NCBI GenBank assembly: GCA_046498185.1
Contig: JAWOBE010000184.1
Location: 1 to 5,439, forward strand
Length of the DNA: 5,439 bases
Direction of reading: 5' to 3'
From: CAYXDR01 sp046498185
GTDB taxonomy: Bacteria; Desulfobacterota; DSM-4660; Desulfatiglandales; Desulfatiglandaceae
The position numbers were made by a program, and so were the translations under genes. Position 1 is the first letter of the stretch, and each line of letters starts with the position of its first letter. This document shows, in pieces, positions 1 through 5,439 of the stretch. The notes beneath the pieces were generated by a model. It searched no databases. It saw only the letters and a list, made by a program, of their open reading frames with translations, and was not told the origin of the DNA.

Positions 1-1302
1 CCGAAGTAAAGCCCCGGCGAACAGTCCCAGAGAACCGGGGGCCGAATCAATAACCACAAGCGGGAATCCATTCCGGGCCGCGCGTTTGATATGATAACCG
101 GCAACAGGCGCCCACTGTTCCGGGTCTATATTCACCGTCAGAATCGCTTCTGCATGCTCGAGTCCGGAAAGGGGCGTTGTTCTCGCGGCTCCGATCGTCT
201 TTTTCTCTATTTGACGTAGCAGTGCCTGTCCGTTCATCGCGCCGAGGTTTGAAACGTTGTTGGTTCCGAACAGGACTCTGGCGGTTTTTTGAAAAAGGTA
301 GTTTTCTTCGTTCGTGCATTTTGAAGACCCGATAAATGCGATGCTCCCGGGGCCGTAATCCCGTTTTATCGCGGCCAGTGTCGAAGCTGCTCTGTCTATG
401 GCTTCGTCCCAGCCCAGAGGCTCGAACTGCCCATTATTTCCCGGCGCAGCCGATCTCGCCAGCGGCTCTGTGAGCCTGTCTGAGCAGTTCAAATAATCGT
501 GAGCGAAATGACCTCGCACACAGAGGGTGCTGCCGTTTACACTTTCCTTGATGCCGGCGGGTTCCACCTCCACGACGCGTCCGCCCGAGGCCCCCAGGGT
601 CAGGCTGCATCCCACACCGCAGAAGCCGCAGATGGAATCGGCCTCGCGGTCCGGGGTGCCAGTGAAGCCTCCATACTTAGGAGATAGCGCCCCGGTCGGG
701 CACATGGAGACACAAGTCCCGCAAAACGTGCAAATCGATTCCTCGAGCGGCTTTTCATAAAGAGTGGCAGGCCTGGAATCGAAACCCCGGTTGTTATAGT
801 CGATGGCACCCGTGCAGACCAGTTCGTGATCGGCCCGGATGCATTTGCCGCACAGGACGCATTTGCTCAAATCCCGGACAATGAAGGGGTTGACGTCTTC
901 ATACGGCTTGAAATTAGGCATCCGGTACAGGCCTGTTTCGGCGATTCCCAGCTCCGCCGCTATCTTTCTCAACTCACACCGGTTGCCCTTGCTGCAGACT
1001 ATACAGGATTCAGGGTGCTCGGCCATCATCAACCGAATGATGTTTTTGCGATGATTTACGACCCGCCCGGTGTCTGTACGAACGGACATCCCTTCCACAG
1101 CCGGCGTGACGCAGGATGCCAGAAGGCGGCCGGATTTTTCCTCCTCCACGAGGCACAGCCTGCAGGCTCCGTAAGGCTTGAGTTCCCGGTGGCTGCACAA
1201 CGTGGGAATACGGATACTGTTTTCTTCGGCAGCCGACAGAATCGTCGCTCCGGTCCGGCACGTTATTTTCCTGCCGTCGATGGTCAGGGCGATGGTTTCC
1301 AA
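1..1302 (-). CDS. NuoG/formate dehydrogenase alpha-like Fe-S molybdopterin-family protein, 3'-truncated by the window
   Basis: Only the first 434 codons are visible; the gene runs off position 1, and full-length relatives are about 800-900 aa. The N-terminus is a 2Fe-2S ferredoxin domain (C36, C47, C50, C64). It is followed by a NuoG-type His-Cys 4Fe-4S site (H96, C100, C103, C109), a 2x[4Fe-4S] ferredoxin domain (C148, C151, C154, then C191, C194, C197, C201) and the 4Fe-4S site of the molybdopterin oxidoreductase fold (C225, C228, C232, C261). From about residue 295 it resembles the FDH catalytic domain (SSKCTNEENYLFQK). However, the FDH Cys/Sec-His pair aligns with N357-G358, and the later DPR motif reads D419-S420-A421. 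I therefore infer an electron-transfer subunit, probably cytoplasmic because no signal peptide is seen, rather than an active formate dehydrogenase. The start is TTG at 1302, the only start codon after the in-frame TAG at 1338-1336, with AAAAGGAG 8 nt upstream. It lies 33 bp behind the MetF-like gene and is probably co-transcribed with it. Confidence 0.88.
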   Translation of the reverse strand, partial: METIALTIDGRKITCRTGATILSAAEENSIRIPTLCSHRELKPYGACRLCLVEEEKSGRLLASCVTPAVEGMSVRTDTGRVVNHRKNIIRLMMAEHPESCIVCSKGNRCELRKIAAELGIAETGLYRMPNFKPYEDVNPFIVRDLSKCVLCGKCIRADHELVCTGAIDYNNRGFDSRPATLYEKPLEESICTFCGTCVSMCPTGALSPKYGGFTGTPDREADSICGFCGVGCSLTLGASGGRVVEVEPAGIKESVNGSTLCVRGHFAHDYLNCSDRLTEPLARSAAPGNNGQFEPLGWDEAIDRAASTLAAIKRDYGPGSIAFIGSSKCTNEENYLFQKTARVLFGTNNVSNLGAMNGQALLRQIEKKTIGAARTTPLSGLEHAEAILTVNIDPEQWAPVAGYHIKRAARNGFPLVVIDSAPGSLGLFAGALLR

Positions 1303-1310
1303 GAGGCTGA

Positions 1311-1318
1311 CTCCTTTT
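1311..1318 (-). promoter_or_regulatory. Shine-Dalgarno that sets the TTG start of the Fe-S protein
   Basis: AAAAGGAG on the minus strand sits 8 nt before the TTG at 1302. The reading frame has no ATG or GTG between its upstream in-frame stop and this point, so the site decides the start codon. Confidence 0.7.
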
Positions 1319-1335
1319 GAATTTCCGAATGGAAA

Positions 1336-2211
1336 CTACCTGAGCCCGGAGGCGTCCAGATAATGCCGGAGTTTTTCTTCGCCCCCGATGGTTATAATAT
1401 GGATTCCGTCGCAAAGATCCTTCAGACCTTTGACGGTATCGGCGAAAAGCTCCATCGAGGCTTTTTCCTTGTCCGCGGCTTCGGCCAAGCGCCGGATCAC
1501 CTTATCGGGAACCAATCCGGGTTTAAGATGCCTGTTTAGAAAGCGGGCCATGCCTGCGGTGCGAAGTATCATAACTTCCGCGACCACCGGGATTCCGAAG
1601 GGGCCTGTGCGGGCAAGGAATTTTTCGAAACGGTCCAGGTCGAATACCGGCGTGGTCAGAAAATATCCGGCACCGATCCGGGTGATCGCTTCCATTTCGC
1701 GGAGAGCCAGATCGGGCACGTTTCCGCCCCACGCGGATTCCACTCCCGAGCCGAGGAAAAAATCCGCTCCGTAGTCCATACTCCGTCCGTCCACTGTGCA
1801 GCCTTCTTTCATATGCTCCAGCACTGAGCCTATTTTTCCTGCATCCACGTGGAAGAACATCATTTCCTGAAGGCTGTCGCCGGTTATGCGGTAGTCTTCG
1901 GTGAACACCAGCAGGTTTTCTATTCCCGCCTTATGGGCAGAGAGGAGGTCTTCCTGAATCTGGAGCCGGTTTTTATCCCTGGTCGTGGTCTGGTAAATGG
2001 AATTGAAACGGTTTTCGCTGATAATCTCACACGCCTTTATCGTGTCGGCAGCCACCCCCTCGAACTCCACTTCGGAGACCAACACGCCGTCAACCCGCCC
2101 CCTGATCTTGTTCAAACTCTCGATCAGCCCACCGGTTTGCTGTTCCACGGGAGCCTGGACTTCTGTAGTGACGACAAATCGACCTTTTTTCAAAGCTTCT
2201 TTAAGTTTCAT
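1336..2211 (-). CDS. metF: methylenetetrahydrofolate reductase (MetF-like), divergent
   Basis: This is a complete 291-aa protein of normal bacterial MetF length, expected to be a cytoplasmic FAD-containing TIM barrel. The family reaction is reduction of 5,10-methylene-THF to 5-methyl-THF, used in methionine synthesis or the methyl branch of the Wood-Ljungdahl pathway. Visible signatures are the early strand with E17 (VTTEVQAP, matching the catalytic Glu of E. coli FEFFPP), the T77-R78-D79-x-N81 motif typical of anaerobe MetF proteins, LLVFTEDYRITGD at 101-112 (usually TGD), FLGSGVE at 152-158, and FLTTPVFD at 184-191 where the family usually has QTQ. The start is ATG at 2211, with GGAGG 5 nt upstream. 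It ends in TAG. Its neighbours are a response regulator 33 bp upstream and a large Fe-S protein 33 bp downstream, which suggests that reductant comes through Fe-S clusters rather than directly from NAD(P)H. No MetV-like zinc/Fe-S gene is visible; it could lie beyond the window. Family assignment is firm; the exact cofactor and electron donor are not. Confidence 0.87.
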   Translation of the reverse strand: MKLKEALKKGRFVVTTEVQAPVEQQTGGLIESLNKIRGRVDGVLVSEVEFEGVAADTIKACEIISENRFNSIYQTTTRDKNRLQIQEDLLSAHKAGIENLLVFTEDYRITGDSLQEMMFFHVDAGKIGSVLEHMKEGCTVDGRSMDYGADFFLGSGVESAWGGNVPDLALREMEAITRIGAGYFLTTPVFDLDRFEKFLARTGPFGIPVVAEVMILRTAGMARFLNRHLKPGLVPDKVIRRLAEAADKEKASMELFADTVKGLKDLCDGIHIITIGGEEKLRHYLDASGLR

Positions 2212-2216
2212 GAATA

Positions 2217-2221
2217 CCTCC
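2217..2221 (-). promoter_or_regulatory. Shine-Dalgarno of the MetF-like gene
   Basis: GGAGG on the minus strand lies 5 nt before the ATG at 2211, inside the 33-bp gap after the response regulator stop. It supports independent re-initiation within a polycistronic message. Confidence 0.65.
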
Positions 2222-2244
2222 GGAAATCAGTGCCAAGCATCGTA

Positions 2245-2817
2245 TCACGAAGTTTGAAGCAGCCCCGCCACTTCCTCCTTGAGCCTGGCAAGGGGCAGGG
2301 GTTTCGAGAAACAGACATCTGCGCCGTATTCTTTCATTTTCTTGAATTTTTCGTCATCCAGATACGCCGACAATACAATGATTTTGGTATCCTGCGTTTC
2401 GCTGCTGGATTTAATTTTCCTGCAGACTTCATATCCCTTGATATCCGGCATCATAATGTCCAAGATAAGTAGATGGGGTTTGAAATGGCTGATCTGAAGG
2501 TCGGCTTCGAAACCGTCCGCTGCAGAGATAACCTCGTAATCACGCTCGTCTTCCTCAAGAGCCTGGACAATGCTTTCGACGATTATCGGATCGTCGTCCA
2601 CCACGAGTATCCGATTCCTGGCATCGGCGGGGATCGATTCGGGAACGGGAATACCCTGCGCCCCCATGAAAACTTCCAGGCTTCTTCGGTCGATCCTCCG
2701 ATGTCCACCGGGGGATCTGAGTTCGCGGATATGACCCGACCTGATCCATCCCAGGATAGTATCGGCAGGGACGTTGCAATATCGAGCAGCTTGATAAACG
2801 GTGAGGACTTCTTCCAT
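2245..2817 (-). CDS. response regulator with N-terminal excisionase/MerR-like HTH and C-terminal receiver
   Basis: The protein is 190 aa with two domains. Residues 4-52 form a MerR/excisionase-family helix-turn-helix (LTVYQAARYCNVPADTILGW, then the wing signature SPGGHRR at 35-41). Residues 68-188 are a CheY-like receiver with acidic pocket D74/D75, phospho-acceptor D120 in LLILDIMMPD, switch residue S150 and K172 in FSKPL. All receiver key residues are present, so it should be phosphorylatable. The domain order, DNA-binding then receiver, is the reverse of OmpR/NarL-type regulators. It starts 47 bp after the histidine kinase stop, so that kinase is the obvious partner. It also sits directly in front of the MetF-like gene, so autoregulation of this operon is a reasonable inference. 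The start is ATG at 2817; a TTG seven codons upstream is in frame but lies on the far side of the GGAGG and is unlikely. The DNA target is unknown. Confidence 0.92.
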   Translation of the reverse strand: MEEVLTVYQAARYCNVPADTILGWIRSGHIRELRSPGGHRRIDRRSLEVFMGAQGIPVPESIPADARNRILVVDDDPIIVESIVQALEEDERDYEVISAADGFEADLQISHFKPHLLILDIMMPDIKGYEVCRKIKSSSETQDTKIIVLSAYLDDEKFKKMKEYGADVCFSKPLPLARLKEEVAGLLQTS

Positions 2818-2824
2818 GGTTAAG

Positions 2825-2829
2825 CCTCC
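2825..2829 (-). promoter_or_regulatory. Shine-Dalgarno that fixes the response regulator start
   Basis: GGAGG lies 7 nt before the ATG at 2817. The longer in-frame TTG start at 2838 would put this ribosome site inside the coding sequence, and it has no purine-rich site of its own. Confidence 0.65.
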
Positions 2830-2864
2830 GATAAACAAAAAGTTCGAGATTTAACATTCCTGAT

Positions 2865-4733
2865 TTACCGTGAAAATACTTCCCGGCCGGTGGGGGAATC
2901 CATTTCGTCGCCCTCTTTCAAAGGATGAACCGGAAGGCTTATCGTGAAAGTGGTGCCGACGGCCGGTTTGCTCCGAACCTTTATGTCGCCTCCGTGATCC
3001 CGGATGAAACCGTAACAAACCGCAAGCCCTAAACCCGCCCCCTTGAAGCCATCCTTTGTCGTGAAGAAGCTTTCGAATATTCTGGAGATATTCTTTTCGT
3101 CTATCCCGTGGCCGGTATCGGCTATTTCAACGAATACCGTTCCGTCGCGTTCATAGGACCTGAACGTTAGTTCCCCGCCTTCGTGCATGGCGTCTTTGGC
3201 GTTTGAAATCATATTCAGAAAAACCTGGCGCATCTGGTTTTTGGATGCCAGGATCTCCGGCATATTTTCGTCCAACTCGATGTTGAGCCTGATATTGTTT
3301 TCCTGTAGCTGTTTTTCATGCAGCATCAGAAGTTCGTCGATGATTATATTTATATTGATCGGGGCTTTTTCCTCCTGGTCCGGCTTTGAGAAGGAAAGCA
3401 TTTTAGGCAGCAATTGAGCGAGCCGTGTGATTTCGGAAAGAGACATTTCGAGCAGTTTGCGTCTTTTGTTTTGGGTCGGAATTTCGGTCTTGAAGAGTTC
3501 GAGGGAATTCATTATCCCGTAAATGGGATTATTCAGTTCATGGGCGATCTGGGATGTCAAACGACCCATCGCTGCGAGCTTTTCGGACTGTAGCAATTGC
3601 TCCTGGGTGGTACGAAGCGCTCTTTCCATCTCGATGCGTTCGGTCATATCGACGAACGATCCGACGGTGGCGACTTCGTTTCCATCGTCGTCATAAATCA
3701 TGGCGGCGGAAAGCGTTCCTTCGATGATTTCCCCGTCGCGCCGCACATAGAGCATCGAATGGGGGCGCAAAACCCCCGCTCCCCCGTAATCGGGGCCCCG
3801 GATCAACTTCATGATCTTGCGGGCCACGCCCTCCGGGTAAATTTTTGCGATATGCATTTTCCCTATCGTTTCCGAAGCCGGGTACCCGAGGGTCTCTTCG
3901 GCCGCACGGTTCCATATCATGATATTGCCTTCCAGATCAGCGGCCATTATCGGGTTTGGAGAACTCTGAATGATCTTGTTCATGAAGTCATGGGCTTCGC
4001 GGAGTTTTTTTTCCATCTGGTAGCGCTCCGTCTGGTCGGCGGCGATCCCTTCGTAGCCAAGGACATTGCCTTTATGATCGTAGCGGACATGACTCGTCAG
4101 CAGTACCGTTATTGGACCTCCATCCTTGCGTTTGAATTCCACTTCGTATTCGATGACCCTCCCGTCGCGCTCTATCATTTCCTGAAATTTCCGCCGGTCA
4201 GCAGGCCTGGCATACAAATCCCTGGTTATATCGATCCCCAGCAGCTCTTCTTTGTCCCGGTACCCCATCATCCTTATAAAGACCCGGTTGGCGTCAAGAA
4301 TCCTTCCCTCTTTACTGCTTATGTAAACGCCGACCCCGACGTGCTCGAAGAGATTTCGGTACTTTTCTTCGGATTCGGCCAGCCTGGCTTCCCTGTTTTT
4401 GCGATCCGTTATATCCCTTAATATGCACAGCTTGGAAACCGTACCATCAGGGTTTTTTAACGGCAGTTCGGTAAGCGTAAATGTCCTGTCAGCCTTGGGG
4501 ATGAAAAGATCGCGGTGGATCCGCCTGCCTTTGAACACTTCCGTTGCAATACACCACGGGCACAGCCCGGCCCTGTCGTCGATAACCTGATGGCATTTTT
4601 TTCCGGTGCCTTCCCCGAACATCTCACTCATGCGAAGGTTCATGTACTCCACTTTATAATCTTGATCGATTACATACATGCCTTCTTCAATCGTTTCCAG
4701 GATGGCACCGAGCATTTGTTTTTCTCTATCCAT
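2865..4733 (-). CDS. soluble multi-PAS sensor histidine kinase
   Basis: The protein is 622 aa with no transmembrane segment or signal peptide, so it should sense something in the cytoplasm. Domains in order: PAS 1 at about 5-112 (with C47, C58 and C61, the last two as CPWC), PAS 2 at about 120-238, PAS 3 at about 246-368 (each PAS ends in a PAC-like D-x-T-[DE]-R or related segment), a HisKA dimerisation domain at about 378-452 with phospho-acceptor H398 in IAHELNNP, and a HATPase_c domain at about 458-602. ATP-site boxes are intact: N box with N511 (MISNAKDAM), G1 DTGHGI at 539-544, F box around F553-F557 and G2 GAGLGL at 565-570. It should autophosphorylate H398 and pass the phosphate to D120 of the regulator encoded 47 bp downstream. 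The start is ATG at 4733; its ribosome site is poor (GGGGG 6 nt upstream) and an in-frame TGA lies just beyond. The signal sensed is not known; redox or a small ligand is possible. Confidence 0.94.
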   Translation of the reverse strand: MDREKQMLGAILETIEEGMYVIDQDYKVEYMNLRMSEMFGEGTGKKCHQVIDDRAGLCPWCIATEVFKGRRIHRDLFIPKADRTFTLTELPLKNPDGTVSKLCILRDITDRKNREARLAESEEKYRNLFEHVGVGVYISSKEGRILDANRVFIRMMGYRDKEELLGIDITRDLYARPADRRKFQEMIERDGRVIEYEVEFKRKDGGPITVLLTSHVRYDHKGNVLGYEGIAADQTERYQMEKKLREAHDFMNKIIQSSPNPIMAADLEGNIMIWNRAAEETLGYPASETIGKMHIAKIYPEGVARKIMKLIRGPDYGGAGVLRPHSMLYVRRDGEIIEGTLSAAMIYDDDGNEVATVGSFVDMTERIEMERALRTTQEQLLQSEKLAAMGRLTSQIAHELNNPIYGIMNSLELFKTEIPTQNKRRKLLEMSLSEITRLAQLLPKMLSFSKPDQEEKAPININIIIDELLMLHEKQLQENNIRLNIELDENMPEILASKNQMRQVFLNMISNAKDAMHEGGELTFRSYERDGTVFVEIADTGHGIDEKNISRIFESFFTTKDGFKGAGLGLAVCYGFIRDHGGDIKVRSKPAVGTTFTISLPVHPLKEGDEMDSPTGREVFSR

Positions 4734-4822
4734 CGGTAGCCCCCATCATAGAAACACCTGTGGGAGGGTTCTCAGCCCGCCTGTTCATGGCTATTGTTGT
4801 CGGATGCTCAGATTTGGTGTAG

Positions 4823-4838
4823 GGATATAACAGTATCC
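4823..4838. repeat. short inverted repeat in the operon leader
   Basis: GGATA and TATCC form perfect 5-bp arms around a 6-nt centre (TAACAG). It lies about 90 bp before the kinase start and downstream of the proposed promoter, so it could be a regulator site or a weak hairpin in the leader RNA. Arms this short can arise by chance. Confidence 0.2.
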
Positions 4839-4935
4839 AGTGCACGGCAAGACTTAGACGTCAGCGAGTTCACCGGGCGCAACTTGAATTGGTTGTATTG
4901 AATGATGCGGTCGCGATAAAACCTGAGATGTTAAA

Positions 4936-4964
4936 ACTCTAAAGAGAATTCCCCAACGTGTCAA
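4936..4964 (-). promoter_or_regulatory. candidate sigma70-type promoter of the kinase/regulator/MetF operon
   Basis: On the minus strand a perfect -35 hexamer TTGACA (4964-4959) is followed, after exactly 17 bp, by TAGAGT (4941-4936), a 4/6 match to TATAAT including the conserved first T, the A at position 2 and the last T. Transcription would start near 4929 and leave a leader of about 195 nt before the kinase ATG at 4733. The -10 overlaps a small CTCT-AA-AGAG palindrome that could serve as a repressor or activator contact, though this is weak. The promoter is predicted from sequence only. Confidence 0.5.
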
Positions 4965-5151
4965 TAGGAAAAAATGAATCTACAGTTTATATTTTGATTA
5001 CATAGCAACACTCATGGAATTTTGCCCCGGCAGTTGGACTTTTTCCGGAACCTTCAAAATCAGGAGCTAAACATTCTTTTTGCTTTTATGTTCACCTGCG
5101 GGATTCCTTTTTTGATTTTTAGGGTGTGGAAATTTGATGAAACTTGAAGCC

Positions 5152-5159
5152 AAAGGAGG
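5152..5159 (+). promoter_or_regulatory. strong Shine-Dalgarno before the TTG start of the glycosylase
   Basis: AAAGGAGG is a near-perfect anti-16S match, 6 nt before TTG at 5166. An in-frame TGA at 5145-5147 rules out any earlier start, so this site identifies TTG as the start codon. Confidence 0.75.
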
Positions 5160-5165
5160 TCACTT

Positions 5166-5439
5166 TTGGATATTAAAGAGGTAACGGATAGGCTGGTTCA
5201 AGAGGTTGAAAAACTCGACTTCAAATATCCGGTTACACACGTCTACAACCCGCTCACATACGCTCGTAAAACATGGGATATATATACCCACACGTATGGA
5301 GAGGGAGAACGGGAGATAATTCTTCTCGGAATGAACCCCGGCCCATGGGGAATGGTCCAGACAGGGGTGCCTTTCGGCGATGTAACGATGGTCCGGGATT
5401 GGCTGAAAATCGAGGGCGAGATAGAAAGCCCGGTTAAAA
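5166..5439 (+). CDS. SMUG1-family uracil-DNA glycosylase, N-terminal part
   Basis: The first 91 codons are visible and the frame is open to the window end; bacterial SMUG1-like proteins are roughly 230-250 aa, so over half is missing. The diagnostic motif is GMNPGPWGMVQTGVPFGD at residues 55-72, followed by VRDWLKIEG, which matches the SMUG1 branch of the uracil-DNA glycosylase superfamily. N57 is the family's catalytic asparagine position, and the G-x-x-Q segment belongs to the uracil-recognition region. The second active-site motif (usually HPSPRNP-like) lies outside the window, so activity cannot be judged fully. The family role is excision of uracil, and in some bacterial members of other deaminated bases, from DNA in base-excision repair. 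The start is TTG with a strong ribosome site; an in-frame stop sits 19 bp upstream. It is divergent from the kinase operon across a 432-bp gap, and no functional link is suggested. Confidence 0.9.
   Translation, partial: MDIKEVTDRLVQEVEKLDFKYPVTHVYNPLTYARKTWDIYTHTYGEGEREIILLGMNPGPWGMVQTGVPFGDVTMVRDWLKIEGEIESPVK

Larger units (their letters stand above)
4734..5165. other. 432-bp divergent intergenic region
   Basis: This AT-richer stretch separates the minus-strand kinase operon from the plus-strand glycosylase gene. I see no convincing coding sequence on either strand, no tRNA-like fold, no IS ends and no classical terminator (stem followed by a T run). It holds one good promoter candidate for the minus-strand operon and a short dyad in that operon's leader, both listed separately. 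No confident promoter for the glycosylase was found. Runs of T near 5040-5045 and 5107-5119 have no GC-rich stem before them. Confidence 0.6.

Noticed and set aside
826..1320. 164-codon open frame on the plus strand.
   Set aside because: It is antisense to the Fe-S protein, whose cysteine motifs are unmistakable. The plus-strand translation shows no family resemblance and has no good ribosome site.
1303..1338. The MetF-like gene ends in TAG and the next 11 codons run in the same frame into the Fe-S protein, so amber read-through (for example pyrrolysine) would fuse the two.
   Set aside because: Sharing a frame has a one-in-three chance, the C-terminus is at the normal MetF length, and the Fe-S gene has its own Shine-Dalgarno and TTG start. 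No Pyl genes are visible.
1849..2472. 207-codon open frame on the plus strand.
   Set aside because: It spans the antisense of two confidently assigned genes (MetF-like and response regulator), including their junction, and shows no recognisable domain.
2818..2838. Longer response regulator starting at TTG 2838 (7 extra residues).
   Set aside because: The GGAGG ribosome site lies inside this extension and points to the ATG at 2817; no ribosome site precedes the TTG.
3597..4421. 274-codon open frame on the plus strand.
   Set aside because: It lies antisense to the PAS domains of the histidine kinase and is best explained as a shadow of that gene's codon use.
4884..4903. Two TTGAAT direct repeats 14 bp apart in the operon leader.
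   Set aside because: Six-base AT-rich repeats are expected by chance in this region, and no third copy or dyad symmetry supports a regulator site.
5003..5018. Sigma-54-like site on the minus strand (TTCCATG-N4-TTGCT).
   Set aside because: The essential GG of the -24 element is absent, and neither gene encodes or requires an enhancer-binding AAA+ regulator; the response regulator lacks that domain.
5034..5060. TTGGAC ... CAAAAT as a plus-strand promoter for the glycosylase.
   Set aside because: The spacer is only 15 bp and the -10 is a 4/6 match with a non-T first base; too weak to list.
5137..5184. 15-codon ATG frame overlapping the glycosylase start, as a possible leader peptide or coupled ORF.
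   Set aside because: It has no ribosome site of its own, shows no attenuator-like codon run, and contains the glycosylase's Shine-Dalgarno; it is probably chance.

Overview
The window reads as part of an anaerobic bacterial chromosome, most likely a Desulfobacterota (deltaproteobacterial) sulfate reducer or syntroph. The basis is family resemblance: a multi-PAS soluble histidine kinase with a cysteine-bearing first PAS domain, a methylenetetrahydrofolate reductase (MTHFR) next to a large Fe-S/molybdopterin-type subunit, and a SMUG1-type uracil-DNA glycosylase. No rRNA or other taxonomic marker is present, so the phylum is an inference.

Layout: four genes lie head to tail on the minus strand and fill positions 1 to 4733. 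In transcription order they are a 622-aa PAS-PAS-PAS histidine kinase (4733-2865), a 190-aa response regulator with an excisionase/MerR-like DNA-binding domain in front of its receiver (2817-2245), a 291-aa MetF-like reductase (2211-1336), and the first 434 codons of a NuoG/formate-dehydrogenase-alpha-like protein (1302 to beyond position 1). The gaps are 47, 33 and 33 bp and no terminator is visible between them, so they look like one operon. A 432-bp non-coding stretch (4734-5165) carries a good sigma70-type promoter candidate pointing into the operon. The 5' part of a SMUG1-family glycosylase gene (5166 to the window end) leaves in the opposite direction and is probably unrelated in function.

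How the genes may work together (inference): the kinase and regulator would form a cytoplasmic two-component pair that controls a methyl-branch C1 module. The MetF-like protein would interconvert methylene- and methyl-tetrahydrofolate, and the Fe-S protein would carry electrons to or from it. The large subunit keeps ligands for five Fe-S clusters, one of them with a substitution. At the formate dehydrogenase active site, however, the (seleno)cysteine-histidine pair reads Asn-Gly, and a downstream pterin-region Asp-Pro-Arg motif reads Asp-Ser-Ala. It therefore looks like an electron-wiring subunit in the manner of NuoG rather than a formate dehydrogenase. The MetF-like protein is also altered at family-signature positions. 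A regulated MTHFR with a catalytically retired molybdopterin-type partner is the most interesting content of the window.
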